A stretch of 7,840 bases of DNA from an uncultured Bacteroidales bacterium (GTDB taxonomy: Bacteria > Bacteroidota > Bacteroidia > Bacteroidales > UBA932): assembly GCA_900546395.1 (NCBI GenBank), contig URDD01000097.1, positions 1 to 7,840 on the forward strand. Reading direction: 5' to 3'. Of this stretch, positions 1 through 4,634 are shown in pieces. Both the position numbers and the translations under genes were made by a program. Under the pieces are notes generated by a model. That model saw only the letters and a list, made by a program, of their open reading frames with translations. It made no database searches and was not told the origin of the DNA. Every line of letters starts with the position of its first letter. Position 1 is the first letter of the stretch.

Positions 1-64
1 AAGTGTATTTCCAAATAGATGACAGGTCTTCTACCGCCTTGTTTGAATAGCGTACCTTAGGCAT
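1..64 (-). CDS. parE: ParE-type toxin, N-terminus only (runs off window)
   Basis: The first 21 residues (start MPKVRYSNKAVEDLSSIW) match the N-terminus of RelE/ParE-superfamily toxins, where an opening beta strand is followed by helix 1 with the A-x-x-D-L-x-x-I-W pattern. The ATG at 64-62 overlaps the parD stop codon by 8 bases, the usual antitoxin-then-toxin coupling. The rest of the gene lies left of base 1, so the catalytic or gyrase-binding region cannot be judged. Known of the family: ParE proteins usually poison DNA gyrase and are neutralised by the cognate ParD. The family call is firm because of both sequence and context. Confidence 0.85.
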   Translation of the reverse strand, partial: MPKVRYSNKAVEDLSSIWKYT

Positions 65-302
65 TCTTCTTCGCTGCTTTAAGAGATTTAAGATGTGCCG
101 ACGGGTCAAAATCTACAGCCTCACCGCTATTCAGTCCTTCATCAATCGCACCCCTAAGGGCAGCAATGCTAGTGTCGTTGTCCTCAAGCATACGTAATCC
201 TGCACGGATCACCTCGCTTGCATTATTGTATCTGCCCTGGGCAATCTGTGCCTTGATGAAGTCCTCGAAATATGGACCAAGTGCCACTGAAGTAGTTTTC
301 AT
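57..302 (-). CDS. parD: ParD-family ribbon-helix-helix antitoxin
   Basis: This 81-residue protein has the length and layout of type II antitoxins of the ParD/CC2985 class. Residues 1-45 form the ribbon-helix-helix DNA-binding part: a short N-terminal strand (TTSVALG), then F-I-K-A-Q-I-A-Q-G-R-Y-N-N-A-S-E-V-I-R-A-G-L-R. The R-Y-x-N-A-S-E-V-I-R-A-G-L segment is the family hallmark. The C-terminal part (about 46-81, ending AAKKNA) is the flexible toxin-binding region. The ATG at 302-300 is the natural start, about 10 nt after the predicted transcription start. The downstream parE start overlaps its stop. ParD normally represses its own operon, and a perfect palindrome lies in the promoter here. 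Intact. Confidence 0.9.
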   Translation of the reverse strand: MKTTSVALGPYFEDFIKAQIAQGRYNNASEVIRAGLRMLEDNDTSIAALRGAIDEGLNSGEAVDFDPSAHLKSLKAAKKNA

Positions 303-318
303 ATCTATACAATTTTCA

Positions 319-349
319 CAAAGTTACCAATATTTGGTAACAATGCAAA
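319..349 (-). promoter_or_regulatory. parDE promoter (Bacteroidetes consensus)
   Basis: Read on the minus strand, a TTTG -33 element (349-346) and a perfect TAnnTTTG -7 element (TAACTTTG, 326-319) are separated by 19 nt, the optimum for the Bacteroidetes primary sigma factor. Transcription would start near 312, giving a leader of only about 10 nt before the parD ATG. Confidence 0.8.
324..340. promoter_or_regulatory. Palindromic operator, probable ParD binding site
   Basis: TTACCAATATTTGGTAA is a perfect 7-bp inverted repeat (TTACCAA/TTGGTAA) around a 3-nt centre. It fills the spacer of the parDE promoter and overlaps the first bases of the -7 box, so a bound repressor would block polymerase. 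Autorepression by ParD, alone or with ParE, is the known behaviour of the family; binding here is inferred. Confidence 0.7.
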
Positions 350-351
350 TG

Positions 352-821
352 TCAGGCTAACGATTTTGCCGAAATTTTATAAATATTGCCAGAATCTCTT
401 CTGATGATATACTGCTCGGCTGCTCTTTTACCGAGTTTGTCGGTAATCTTCCTTTTGATTCTTGATACATTGGTGTACCAAGTGACCCATATATACCGCA
501 TAGCTCATCCCGATATCTCCACAGTTCATCTGCATTGATACCTTCAGGATATCTCAGGAAAAGGATATAGAGTGTCCTTTCCATTGGCGTGAGCTTTATC
601 TTGACATTACCGGCGTCAGGCAGCACAAGCATCCCAGCGGAGTCAACATACGCTCTGCCTGGTTTTTCTTCTTCTGCCAGCAAGGAATCAATGTCCTTGT
701 CGGTCGCACCTTTTGTTCTGAGTTGTCTGAGCAGGGTCTTCATCTGTGCGACAATCGAAGCCGCATCTTCATCCATCATTAGGCCGCCTCCCACCGGAAG
801 TGCAAATTCTATTCTATCCAT
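352..821 (-). pseudogene. Winged-helix (OmpR/PhoB-like) protein with internal deletion and frameshift
   Basis: From ATG 821-819 the frame reads MDRIEFALPVGGGLM, an acidic/helical middle, then a winged-helix opening at residues 75-112 (KIKLTPMERTLYILFLRYPE, then ADELWRYRDELCGIY). After about base 480 that frame turns into an implausible tail ending at 357. The next frame instead continues the domain: YTNVSRIKRKITDKLG, then QYIIRRD and GNIYKISAKSLA, with stop at 354-352. That is the recognition helix and wing expected in this fold. From memory, relatives have about 20 more residues between the two parts, so a deletion not divisible by three is inferred. The start is chosen at 821 because the upstream ORF stop overlaps it (ATGGATAG). 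The longer start at 929 would read through that upstream gene. Likely non-functional; function of the family unknown to me. Confidence 0.7.
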
Positions 822-1035
822 CGTTGTTGGGTTTGCGGATCCTTTCTCCGCGTAAGTAGTTGTTTTGGGATTGTGCCTTGAGAACTGCAAGGCTACAGAG
901 AATCCCCATAGGGACATTACTTGCCGCAACTAAATCGATGGAATCGGCATACAGATCCAGATACGGCAATAGCAGCACAGCGTCGGAGACAGCTATGCTG
1001 ACAACTACATATGAGTATGTTCTGCGCCATATCTG
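814..1035 (-). CDS. Small hydrophobic (probably membrane) protein, start unclear
   Basis: An open frame of 73 codons reads as a believable protein: a hydrophobic stretch YSYVVVSIAVSDAVLLLPYL near the N-terminus, a second one VPMGILCSLAVL, then a basic tail (RGERIRKPNNDG). Its TAG stop (816-814) overlaps the ATG of the winged-helix gene, which suggests translational coupling. There is no in-frame ATG before the first hydrophobic segment, and a TAA lies at 1038-1036. An ATG in the neighbouring frame (1031-1029) suggests either a frameshift near the start or a non-standard initiator. I do not recognise the family. Two short transmembrane helices upstream of a transcription-factor-like protein could suggest membrane-linked regulation, but that is speculation. 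Confidence 0.5.
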   Translation of the reverse strand, partial: QIWRRTYSYVVVSIAVSDAVLLLPYLDLYADSIDLVAASNVPMGILCSLAVLKAQSQNNYLRGERIRKPNNDG

Positions 1036-1056
1036 TTATACTTTGTTTTGCGGGTG

Positions 1057-1064
1057 CAAAGATA
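1057..1064 (-). promoter_or_regulatory. -7 element upstream of the hydrophobic protein/winged-helix pair
   Basis: Minus-strand TATCTTTG is a perfect TAnnTTTG match about 20 nt before the open frame ending at 1035. No TTTG is present at 19-21 nt upstream; that position falls in the 3' end of the tRNA-Cys gene. The pair may also be read by transcription leaving the tRNA operon. Confidence 0.4.
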
Positions 1065-1084
1065 TATATAAAATTTTGAAAATG

Positions 1085-1157
1085 AGCCTGGAGCAGGATT
1101 CGAACCTGCGAATAGTAGTTTTGCAGACTACCGTGTTAGCCACTTCACCATCCGGGC
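1085..1157 (-). tRNA. tRNA-Cys (anticodon GCA)
   Basis: A 73-nt cloverleaf: acceptor GCCCGGA/TCCAGGC, D-stem GTG/CAC, anticodon stem GTAGT/ACTAC around loop CTGCAAA, T-arm GCAGG-TTCGAAT-CCTGC, discriminator U73 as expected for Cys. Pair 4:69 is C-A rather than C-G. CCA is not encoded. It is the last gene of the five-tRNA operon, 4 nt after tRNA-Ser. Confidence 0.93.
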
Positions 1158-1161
1158 ATTG

Positions 1162-1249
1162 CGGAAACGGAAAGATTCGAACTTTCGACTCCCGAAAGGG
1201 GAGTGCCTCCTTAGCAGGGAGGTGGTTTAAGCCGCTCACCCACGCTTCC
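1162..1249 (-). tRNA. tRNA-Ser (anticodon GCT)
   Basis: An 88-nt class II tRNA. Acceptor GGAAGCG/CGTTTCC has one G-U pair; anticodon stem CCTCC/GGAGG encloses CTGCTAA. A long variable arm (ACTCCC-CTTTC-GGGAGT) follows, then T-arm GAAAG-TTCGAAT-CTTTC and discriminator G73, both serine identity features. It decodes AGC/AGU. CCA is not encoded. Confidence 0.95.
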
Positions 1250-1258
1250 GATTATTAG

Positions 1259-1332
1259 GGTGAAGAACGGGCTTCGAACCCGTGACCTCCGGATCCACAA
1301 TCCGGCGTTCTGACCAGCTGAACTATCATCAC
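1259..1332 (-). tRNA. tRNA-His (anticodon GTG)
   Basis: Anticodon stem CCGGA/TCCGG holds loop TTGTGGA; T-arm is ACGGG-TTCGAAG-CCCGT. Discriminator C73 can pair with the G at 1333, the G-1 that marks tRNA-His, so the mature RNA would begin at 1333. Acceptor GTGATGA/TCTTCAC contains a T-T mismatch at pair 5:68. CCA is not encoded. Confidence 0.93.
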
Positions 1333-1338
1333 CATGTG

Positions 1339-1411
1339 TGGAGTCTCGTGGAGTCGAACCACGTTCTCAGGATTTTCAGTCCTGCGCATACACCAAGTCT
1401 GCCAAAACTCC
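1339..1411 (-). tRNA. tRNA-Phe (anticodon GAA)
   Basis: A 73-nt cloverleaf: acceptor GGAGTTT/AGACTCC with one U-G pair, anticodon stem CAGGA/TCCTG around CTGAAAA, T-arm CGTGG-TTCGACT-CCACG, discriminator A73. The D-stem is weak (three clear pairs). CCA is not encoded. Confidence 0.93.
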
Positions 1412-1416
1412 ATTTG

Positions 1417-1488
1417 TGCTCCCGAGAGGAATCGAACCTCTATCGCAGGCTTCGTAGGCCAGAGTCATATCCGTTGAACGACGGAAGC
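1417..1488 (-). tRNA. tRNA-Arg (anticodon ACG)
   Basis: A 72-nt cloverleaf: acceptor GCTTCCG/CGGGAGC with a U-G pair, loop CTACGAA, T-arm AGAGG-TTCGATT-CCTCT, discriminator A73. The anticodon stem CTGGC/GCCTG has a U-U mismatch at 28:42. A34 would be edited to inosine by TadA to read CGN codons. It is the first gene of the operon, just below its promoter. CCA is not encoded. Confidence 0.92.
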
Positions 1489-1506
1489 TTTTCTCATTTG
1501 ACAGTG

Positions 1507-1538
1507 CAAAGGTATGTCTGCCATCCGAGAAGGCGAAA
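1507..1538 (-). promoter_or_regulatory. tRNA operon promoter
   Basis: Minus strand: TTTC (1538-1535, 3 of 4 matches to the -33 box), 20-nt spacer, then a perfect -7 box TACCTTTG (1514-1507). The predicted start near 1500 is about 12 nt before tRNA-Arg, with all five tRNAs downstream in one direction and gaps of 4 to 9 nt. Confidence 0.75.
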
Positions 1539-1541
1539 TCC

Positions 1542-1556
1542 CTGCAAGTCTTGCAG
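1542..1556. repeat. Perfect 7-bp palindrome between rtcB end and tRNA promoter
   Basis: CTGCAAGTCTTGCAG has 7-bp arms around a single base. It lies 4 nt past the rtcB stop and 3 nt upstream of the tRNA operon -33 box. No T-tract follows, so it is a poor intrinsic terminator. It could be a regulator site or a processing hairpin; function unproven. Confidence 0.45.
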
Positions 1557-1560
1557 AAAT

Positions 1561-2046
1561 CTAACCCTTGATTACAGCAATCGGAGAAAGCCGTGTCAGG
1601 ATCTTTACAAGGTCAGTCTGATTGGCCATCACCTCGTCAATATTCTTGTATGCACTCGCCGCTTTATCAAGATGATCCACAGAGCGGATACCGTGAATGA
1701 TTCCCTTGCTGTCCAGCATCTCCTTCTCCTTTTCAAGAGAGAGGGTACGGATTGCCTCGCTTCTGCTCATGACACGTCCTGCTCCATGAGACGAACTCAT
1801 AAATGCTTCCGGACAGCCAAGCCCTTCGACGATATATGAGCTTGTACCCTGTGATCCTGGAATGATTCCGATCTCTCCCTCACGGGCACGGACAGCTCCC
1901 TTGCGGTGAACGATAACGTTCTGCCCATAGTGATGCTCCCAGGCGGCGTAGTTGTGGGCGATGTTTATCATAGGCCCGGCATAATCCATGAAGAACCCGT
2001 TCTCCTCATCGATGGATGGGATGTGAAATGAATCAAGATATATCAT
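1561..2046 (-). pseudogene. rtcB: RtcB 3'-phosphate RNA ligase, C-terminal fragment
   Basis: The 161 residues align by eye with the last third to half of RtcB (E. coli RtcB is 408 aa). Visible motifs: metal-ligand HNY at 31-33, HRKGAVRA at 47-54, IIPGSQG at 61-67, and SSSHGAGRVMSR at 84-95. His87 is the position that is guanylylated in RtcB. The end (SPIAVIKG) matches the canonical C-terminus. The N-terminal metal-binding half is missing. The helical stretch normally present between DYA (21-23) and the HNY motif (about 30 residues, with a conserved NR) also seems deleted in frame. An in-frame TAA sits three codons before ATG 2046-2044, so no longer protein is possible. RtcB joins RNA 2',3'-cyclic phosphate to 5'-OH ends in tRNA or RNA repair. 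With half the metal site gone it is probably inactive. It sits just upstream of, and co-oriented with, the tRNA operon. Confidence 0.8.
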
Positions 2047-2075
2047 AACTTCTTATAAGATTAACATAGATGCGA

Positions 2076-2083
2076 CAAAGATA
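2076..2083 (-). promoter_or_regulatory. -7 element upstream of rtcB fragment
   Basis: Minus-strand TATCTTTG is a perfect TAnnTTTG match, with predicted start near 2070 and a leader of about 25 nt to ATG 2046. A TTTG at 19-21 nt upstream is not present. Moderate support. Confidence 0.45.
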
Positions 2084-2142
2084 TACTTTGATTGAGCCAA
2101 ACTACGGCACATGTTTTTATGCAAAATTCTCAGGAAAATCAG

Positions 2143-2150
2143 TAAATTTG
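2143..2150 (+). promoter_or_regulatory. -7 element directly upstream of small winged-helix gene
   Basis: TAAATTTG matches TAnnTTTG and ends only 4 nt before the ATG at 2155. If used, transcription would start at or next to the start codon, giving a leaderless mRNA. The upstream -33 region (TTTTTA, about 2114-2119) is a weak match with a 23-nt spacer. Confidence 0.45.
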
Positions 2151-2154
2151 CCTA

Positions 2155-2361
2155 ATGAAGATCGAAGAAGCCAAAGTATATTGCCTGGCCACCTCAAACC
2201 GAGGAATGAGCAGCGAGCAGATCGCCGACATGATAAACCGTCAGCGCCTTCATCTGCGCAAGGACGGGCAGCCGGTAAGTGCGAAGCAGGTTTTCTATGT
2301 TGTTACCCATACCCCACACACCTTTTGTCTGGCAGAGGGAAGGATAATGTTGATGATGTGA
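2155..2361 (+). CDS. Small winged-helix protein (HARE-HTH-like)
   Basis: A 68-residue protein, start MKIEEAKVYCLATS. The pattern E-A-x-x-Y-C-L, then G-M-S-S-E-Q-I-A-D-M-I-N, then L-H-L-R-K-D-G-Q-P-V-S-A-K-Q-V-F-Y-V-V, then F-x-x-x-E-G-R-I looks like the single winged-helix domain (HARE-HTH type) found in many short Bacteroidales proteins. It probably binds DNA or mediates protein contacts; the exact role is unknown. It appears complete: both helices, the recognition helix and the wing strand are present. It is on the plus strand, divergent from the rtcB fragment and 4 nt upstream of the DUF2461 fragment, with which it probably forms an operon. A longer overlapping plus-strand frame starting at 2070 is a shadow. 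Confidence 0.65.
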   Translation: MKIEEAKVYCLATSNRGMSSEQIADMINRQRLHLRKDGQPVSAKQVFYVVTHTPHTFCLAEGRIMLMM

Positions 2362-2365
2362 TTAT

Positions 2366-2617
2366 ATGAATACCATTCTTTCATTCCTCAGGAATCTTGA
2401 GGCGAACAACAACAAGCCTTGGTTCGATGCTCACAAGAACGAGTATCAGGAGGCACGCGCTCACTTCAATGCCATCGTCGAGAAACTCATAGAAGACATA
2501 GAGCTTGGAGGAGGGGACTTCGATGGAATAATAAAAGGACTGCATCCATCCCTTTCGCTTGATCAGGATCAGAAGCTCAAGTGTAATTATCAACGACAGG
2601 GTATTCATTGCGTGTGA
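2366..2617 (+). pseudogene. DUF2461 (TIGR02453-like) protein, N-terminal fragment
   Basis: Residues 1-55 (MNTILSFLRNLEANNNKPWF, then HKNEYQEARAHFNAIVEKLI) match the N-terminus of DUF2461 proteins, whose hallmark is L-x-x-L-x-x-N-N-N-R/K-x-W-F-x-x-N/H-K. Family members run to about 220 residues and continue with a Y-R-I-Y-R-D-x-R-F-S-K-D-K segment, which is absent here. After about GLHP (base 2557) the frame becomes meaningless, and from 2577 on it is simply the antisense of the oxidoreductase fragment. The family function is not known. The 3' two thirds are lost at a junction in 2557-2580. Confidence 0.7.
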
Positions 2618-2732
2618 GATCGACCGTTTCGACACCATATCTCTTTCGCAACTCTGTTATAATAGGTCTTGCGATTCGTCTCGTCCTTGATCCTGCTCTC
2701 ATGCAGGCATCAATATAAATCAGTTTCTTCAT
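2577..2732 (-). pseudogene. NAD(P)H/FMN-dependent oxidoreductase, N-terminal fragment
   Basis: A 51-codon frame from ATG 2732-2730 begins MKKLIYIDACMRAGSRT and continues with R-R-I-A-R-P-I-I-T-E-L, then VETVDLTRNEYPVVDN before a TGA at 2579-2577. This is the first beta strand, phosphate-binding loop, helix and second strand of a flavodoxin-like NADPH-dependent FMN reductase. Full members are about 180-200 residues, so roughly three quarters are missing. The start lies 9 nt after the stop of the YdeI-like gene, as in an operon. The end faces the DUF2461 fragment tail-to-tail, and both lose their 3' ends at the same point. It cannot fold as a complete flavin-binding domain. Confidence 0.65.
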
Positions 2733-2741
2733 CGTCTATTA

Positions 2742-3074
2742 TCATTGAGGGATTACTTTCAAGCCGGCAGGAGTCATCAGGCCTCGTCTTTCCAGTTCCA
2801 TGCATCTCTGCTTATTGAGTTCAGTCCAGTGGCTCTTCGTTCTTCTTGGAGATAATCTCTGAGCAAGTCTTCCGTCGGGAAGTCTCTTGAGAGTACTGTC
2901 AATCCAGCCGAAGCATAACGCTTCCTCGACAACATCAAGATAAGGAAGTACGCCTATGGGATTCTTGGCACGACTCATTACCACCCAGCATTCCTTGGCA
3001 GAAGCATGGTTCTCCTGAAACCAGTCATGCAGCTGCTGGCGCTCGGTAAATTCAAGAAGAAGGGTGATTTCCAT
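2742..3074 (-). CDS. YdeI/OmpD-associated-like protein, N-terminal domain only
   Basis: The 110 residues show the signature of the YdeI family (COG4430): DWFQENHASAKECWVVM (17-33), LDVVEEALCFGWIDSTLKRL (46-65), RLSPRRTKSHWTELNKQR (73-90) and the helix ending RRGLMTPAGL (97-105). Relatives I recall are about 185-200 aa and carry a second C-terminal domain. Here translation ends at KVIPQ followed by three consecutive in-frame stops (TGA TAA TAG, 2744-2736). So this is either a naturally single-domain version or a truncated one. The ATG is 2 nt after the fic stop, so the two are surely co-transcribed. The family is loosely tied to envelope stress and bacteriocin tolerance; the biochemical role is unknown. 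Confidence 0.75.
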   Translation of the reverse strand: MEITLLLEFTERQQLHDWFQENHASAKECWVVMSRAKNPIGVLPYLDVVEEALCFGWIDSTLKRLPDGRLAQRLSPRRTKSHWTELNKQRCMELERRGLMTPAGLKVIPQ

Positions 3075-3076
3075 AA

Positions 3077-4120
3077 TCAGAGTTTAACCACCCATTTCCC
3101 GTTTCGCTTGCCATTCTCTCTTTGAAGAAGGCCCCTTTCAATCAATGACGGGGTCATTCTCTTGATGGTGCTGAGAGATTTGCCGATATGTTTGGCGATG
3201 TCTTCCTGTTTGGCATCCGGATGTGACTGGAGATACTTTAGAACTGCCATCTCTTCCAAAGTACAACTCAAAGTATCATTTTGAGACTTTGGTGTGAGAC
3301 TTTGAATATTGGATATGTGCATTTCACGATTGCTGAGCGGATTATTCTCTCCAAGCAGCAGATTCTTGAAGAACCTTATCAGATATTCGTCAGTAGCCGA
3401 TATGCCTTTGTAGAATTCATTATAATTGGCCCTTACAAGTGCATTCCTGAAGTACCATGAGTGATCCCTGAATATCGTATTGTCCGGTTTGAAGCCGAAT
3501 GTCTGAAGATATTTCATCGTGAACACGGCCGTCGTTCTGGTATTTCCCTCCGCAAAAGGGTGAATCTGCCAGATGCCTGACACGAACTTGCATATCCTCT
3601 TGATTGCCTGCTCCGCCGTCATGGATGGGTAGTCAGTGCCTTTCTCCTGAGAGAAATCGTAATCAAGAGTCTGACGAATCATGTCGTAGCCGGAATAAGT
3701 GACCGTGTCTCCATCGAGAATCCATTCTTTCTTGGAGATGTTCTTCTGTCTGATCTGCCCTGCATGTTCATATACTCCACTGAAGAGTCTCTGGTGTATC
3801 CTGATAAGGAAATCAGGGGTGAAACTGAATGACTTCTCGCAGAGGATCTCAGTGATTCTTGCTGCCACCTTGTCTGCTTCTTCTGTGCCTTCGTGCTCTA
3901 CATCAAGGCGAACTCCCTTCGATTCGTAGTAACTGTCAATCAGGCTCTTCACCTCGGTAATCGTGATGTCACCTTCAATATGCTGTTCGGCAGTTTTAAT
4001 GAGGTACTCAGATGGCTTCAGTCCATCTACATCCTGCAGACCAATTGCAGTCTGCCAGATCTTAGCCTTCTCACTTTTCTCGGGTTCGCCCTGAATGATA
4101 TATCTGTCAAAGTCAGTCAT
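3077..4120 (-). CDS. Fic-domain protein with C-terminal winged helix (probable AMP transferase)
   Basis: A 347-residue, apparently intact protein. Residues 1-75 form a helical N-terminal part. The Fic core spans about 85-255, with the catalytic loop HPFAEGNTRTTAVF at 187-200 (His187 base, Glu191 metal ligand, Gly192-Asn193 anion hole, Arg195). Upstream is the flap GDTVTYSGYDMI (137-148). Residues 285-347 are a winged-helix domain (EDIAKHIGKSLSTIKRMTPS). Fic enzymes transfer AMP from ATP to hydroxyls of target proteins. The usual inhibitory motif [S/T]xxxE[G/N] is not seen in canonical form: the nearest N-terminal site, D62-S-Y-Y-E66-S, has Asp in place of Ser/Thr. No separate small antitoxin gene precedes it. 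The start at 4120 lies just below a promoter; the YdeI-like gene follows after 2 nt. The target is unknown. Confidence 0.9.
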   Translation of the reverse strand: MTDFDRYIIQGEPEKSEKAKIWQTAIGLQDVDGLKPSEYLIKTAEQHIEGDITITEVKSLIDSYYESKGVRLDVEHEGTEEADKVAARITEILCEKSFSFTPDFLIRIHQRLFSGVYEHAGQIRQKNISKKEWILDGDTVTYSGYDMIRQTLDYDFSQEKGTDYPSMTAEQAIKRICKFVSGIWQIHPFAEGNTRTTAVFTMKYLQTFGFKPDNTIFRDHSWYFRNALVRANYNEFYKGISATDEYLIRFFKNLLLGENNPLSNREMHISNIQSLTPKSQNDTLSCTLEEMAVLKYLQSHPDAKQEDIAKHIGKSLSTIKRMTPSLIERGLLQRENGKRNGKWVVKL

Positions 4121-4141
4121 AATGCTCTCTTAATATCCTTG

Positions 4142-4172
4142 CGAAGATAACGTTTTTTCGTGTGATGACCAA
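4142..4172 (-). promoter_or_regulatory. Probable fic promoter
   Basis: Minus strand: TTGG (4172-4169, 3 of 4) and TATCTTCG (4149-4142, one mismatch to TAnnTTTG) are spaced 19 nt. They are located between the yjbQ stop and the fic ATG, with a leader of about 15-20 nt. This suggests fic-ydeI is a unit separate from yjbQ. Confidence 0.5.
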
Positions 4173-4180
4173 TAGGACAA

Positions 4181-4594
4181 CTATTCGTAAATGGTGGCTA
4201 CAATCTTTCTGGATCCACCGCAGTTGCGGAACTCGCAGAGATAGATTCCCTGCCAGGTGCCGAGATTAAGACGGCCGTTAGTGATAGGAATAGTAAGGCT
4301 CACTCCGAAAAGAGAACACTTGGCGTGTGTCGGCATATCATCGGGTCCTTCCATTGTGTGCTCATAGTAGGGTTCCCTTTCCTTCACCATATGATTCAAG
4401 ATGGATTCCATATCCGTACGCATATCGGGATTGTAGTTCTCGTTGATGGACAATGCACATGATGTGTGCTGGACAAAGAGATTGAGCATGCCGAATTGTT
4501 GCAGTGGCTTCGGAAGATGCTCAAGAACCTCCTGAGTCACCAAATGGCAGCCTCTGCGCTTTGCTGGAAGATGGAATGTAGTCTGTCTTATCAT
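4181..4594 (-). CDS. yjbQ: YjbQ/UPF0047 family protein
   Basis: The 137 residues match the usual length (about 135-140) and motifs of YjbQ: FVQHTSCALSINENYNPDMR (40-59), GPDDMPTHAKCSLFG (83-97) and RLNLGTWQGIYLCEFRNCGG (108-127). The conserved His and Asp residues in HTS, DDMPTH and the final LGTWQG-EFR loop are present, and these line the active-site pocket. Members form compact beta-sandwich trimers; E. coli YjbQ shows weak thiamine-phosphate synthase activity, and its physiological role is unsettled. It is complete, with start at 4594 and TAG at 4183-4181. It is followed 61 nt later by fic on the same strand; no clear promoter was found upstream. Confidence 0.9.
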   Translation of the reverse strand: MIRQTTFHLPAKRRGCHLVTQEVLEHLPKPLQQFGMLNLFVQHTSCALSINENYNPDMRTDMESILNHMVKEREPYYEHTMEGPDDMPTHAKCSLFGVSLTIPITNGRLNLGTWQGIYLCEFRNCGGSRKIVATIYE

Positions 4595-4634
4595 GGATCG
4601 ATCTGGATACGAAAAGACTTCGCACTATGATAAA

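Noticed and set aside
821..929. Longer start for the winged-helix protein (36 extra residues)
   Set aside because: Those codons overlap the hydrophobic ORF in another frame, and the ATG at 821 is fixed by the ATGGATAG stop/start overlap.
860..1258. Plus-strand 132-codon frame
   Set aside because: It runs antisense through tRNA-Cys and tRNA-Ser and the hydrophobic ORF; no family resemblance.
1085..1488. tRNA cluster as a phage attachment site
   Set aside because: No direct repeat of a tRNA 3' end was noticed elsewhere in the window, and the phage remnant is of Mu type, which does not need tRNA sites.
1282..1839. Plus-strand 185-codon frame
   Set aside because: It crosses tRNA-His, Phe and Arg, their promoter and the antisense of the rtcB fragment; a composition shadow.
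2070..2369. Plus-strand 99-codon frame over the small winged-helix gene
   Set aside because: Arg/Pro-rich reading in the wrong frame; the 2155 frame shows the real domain.
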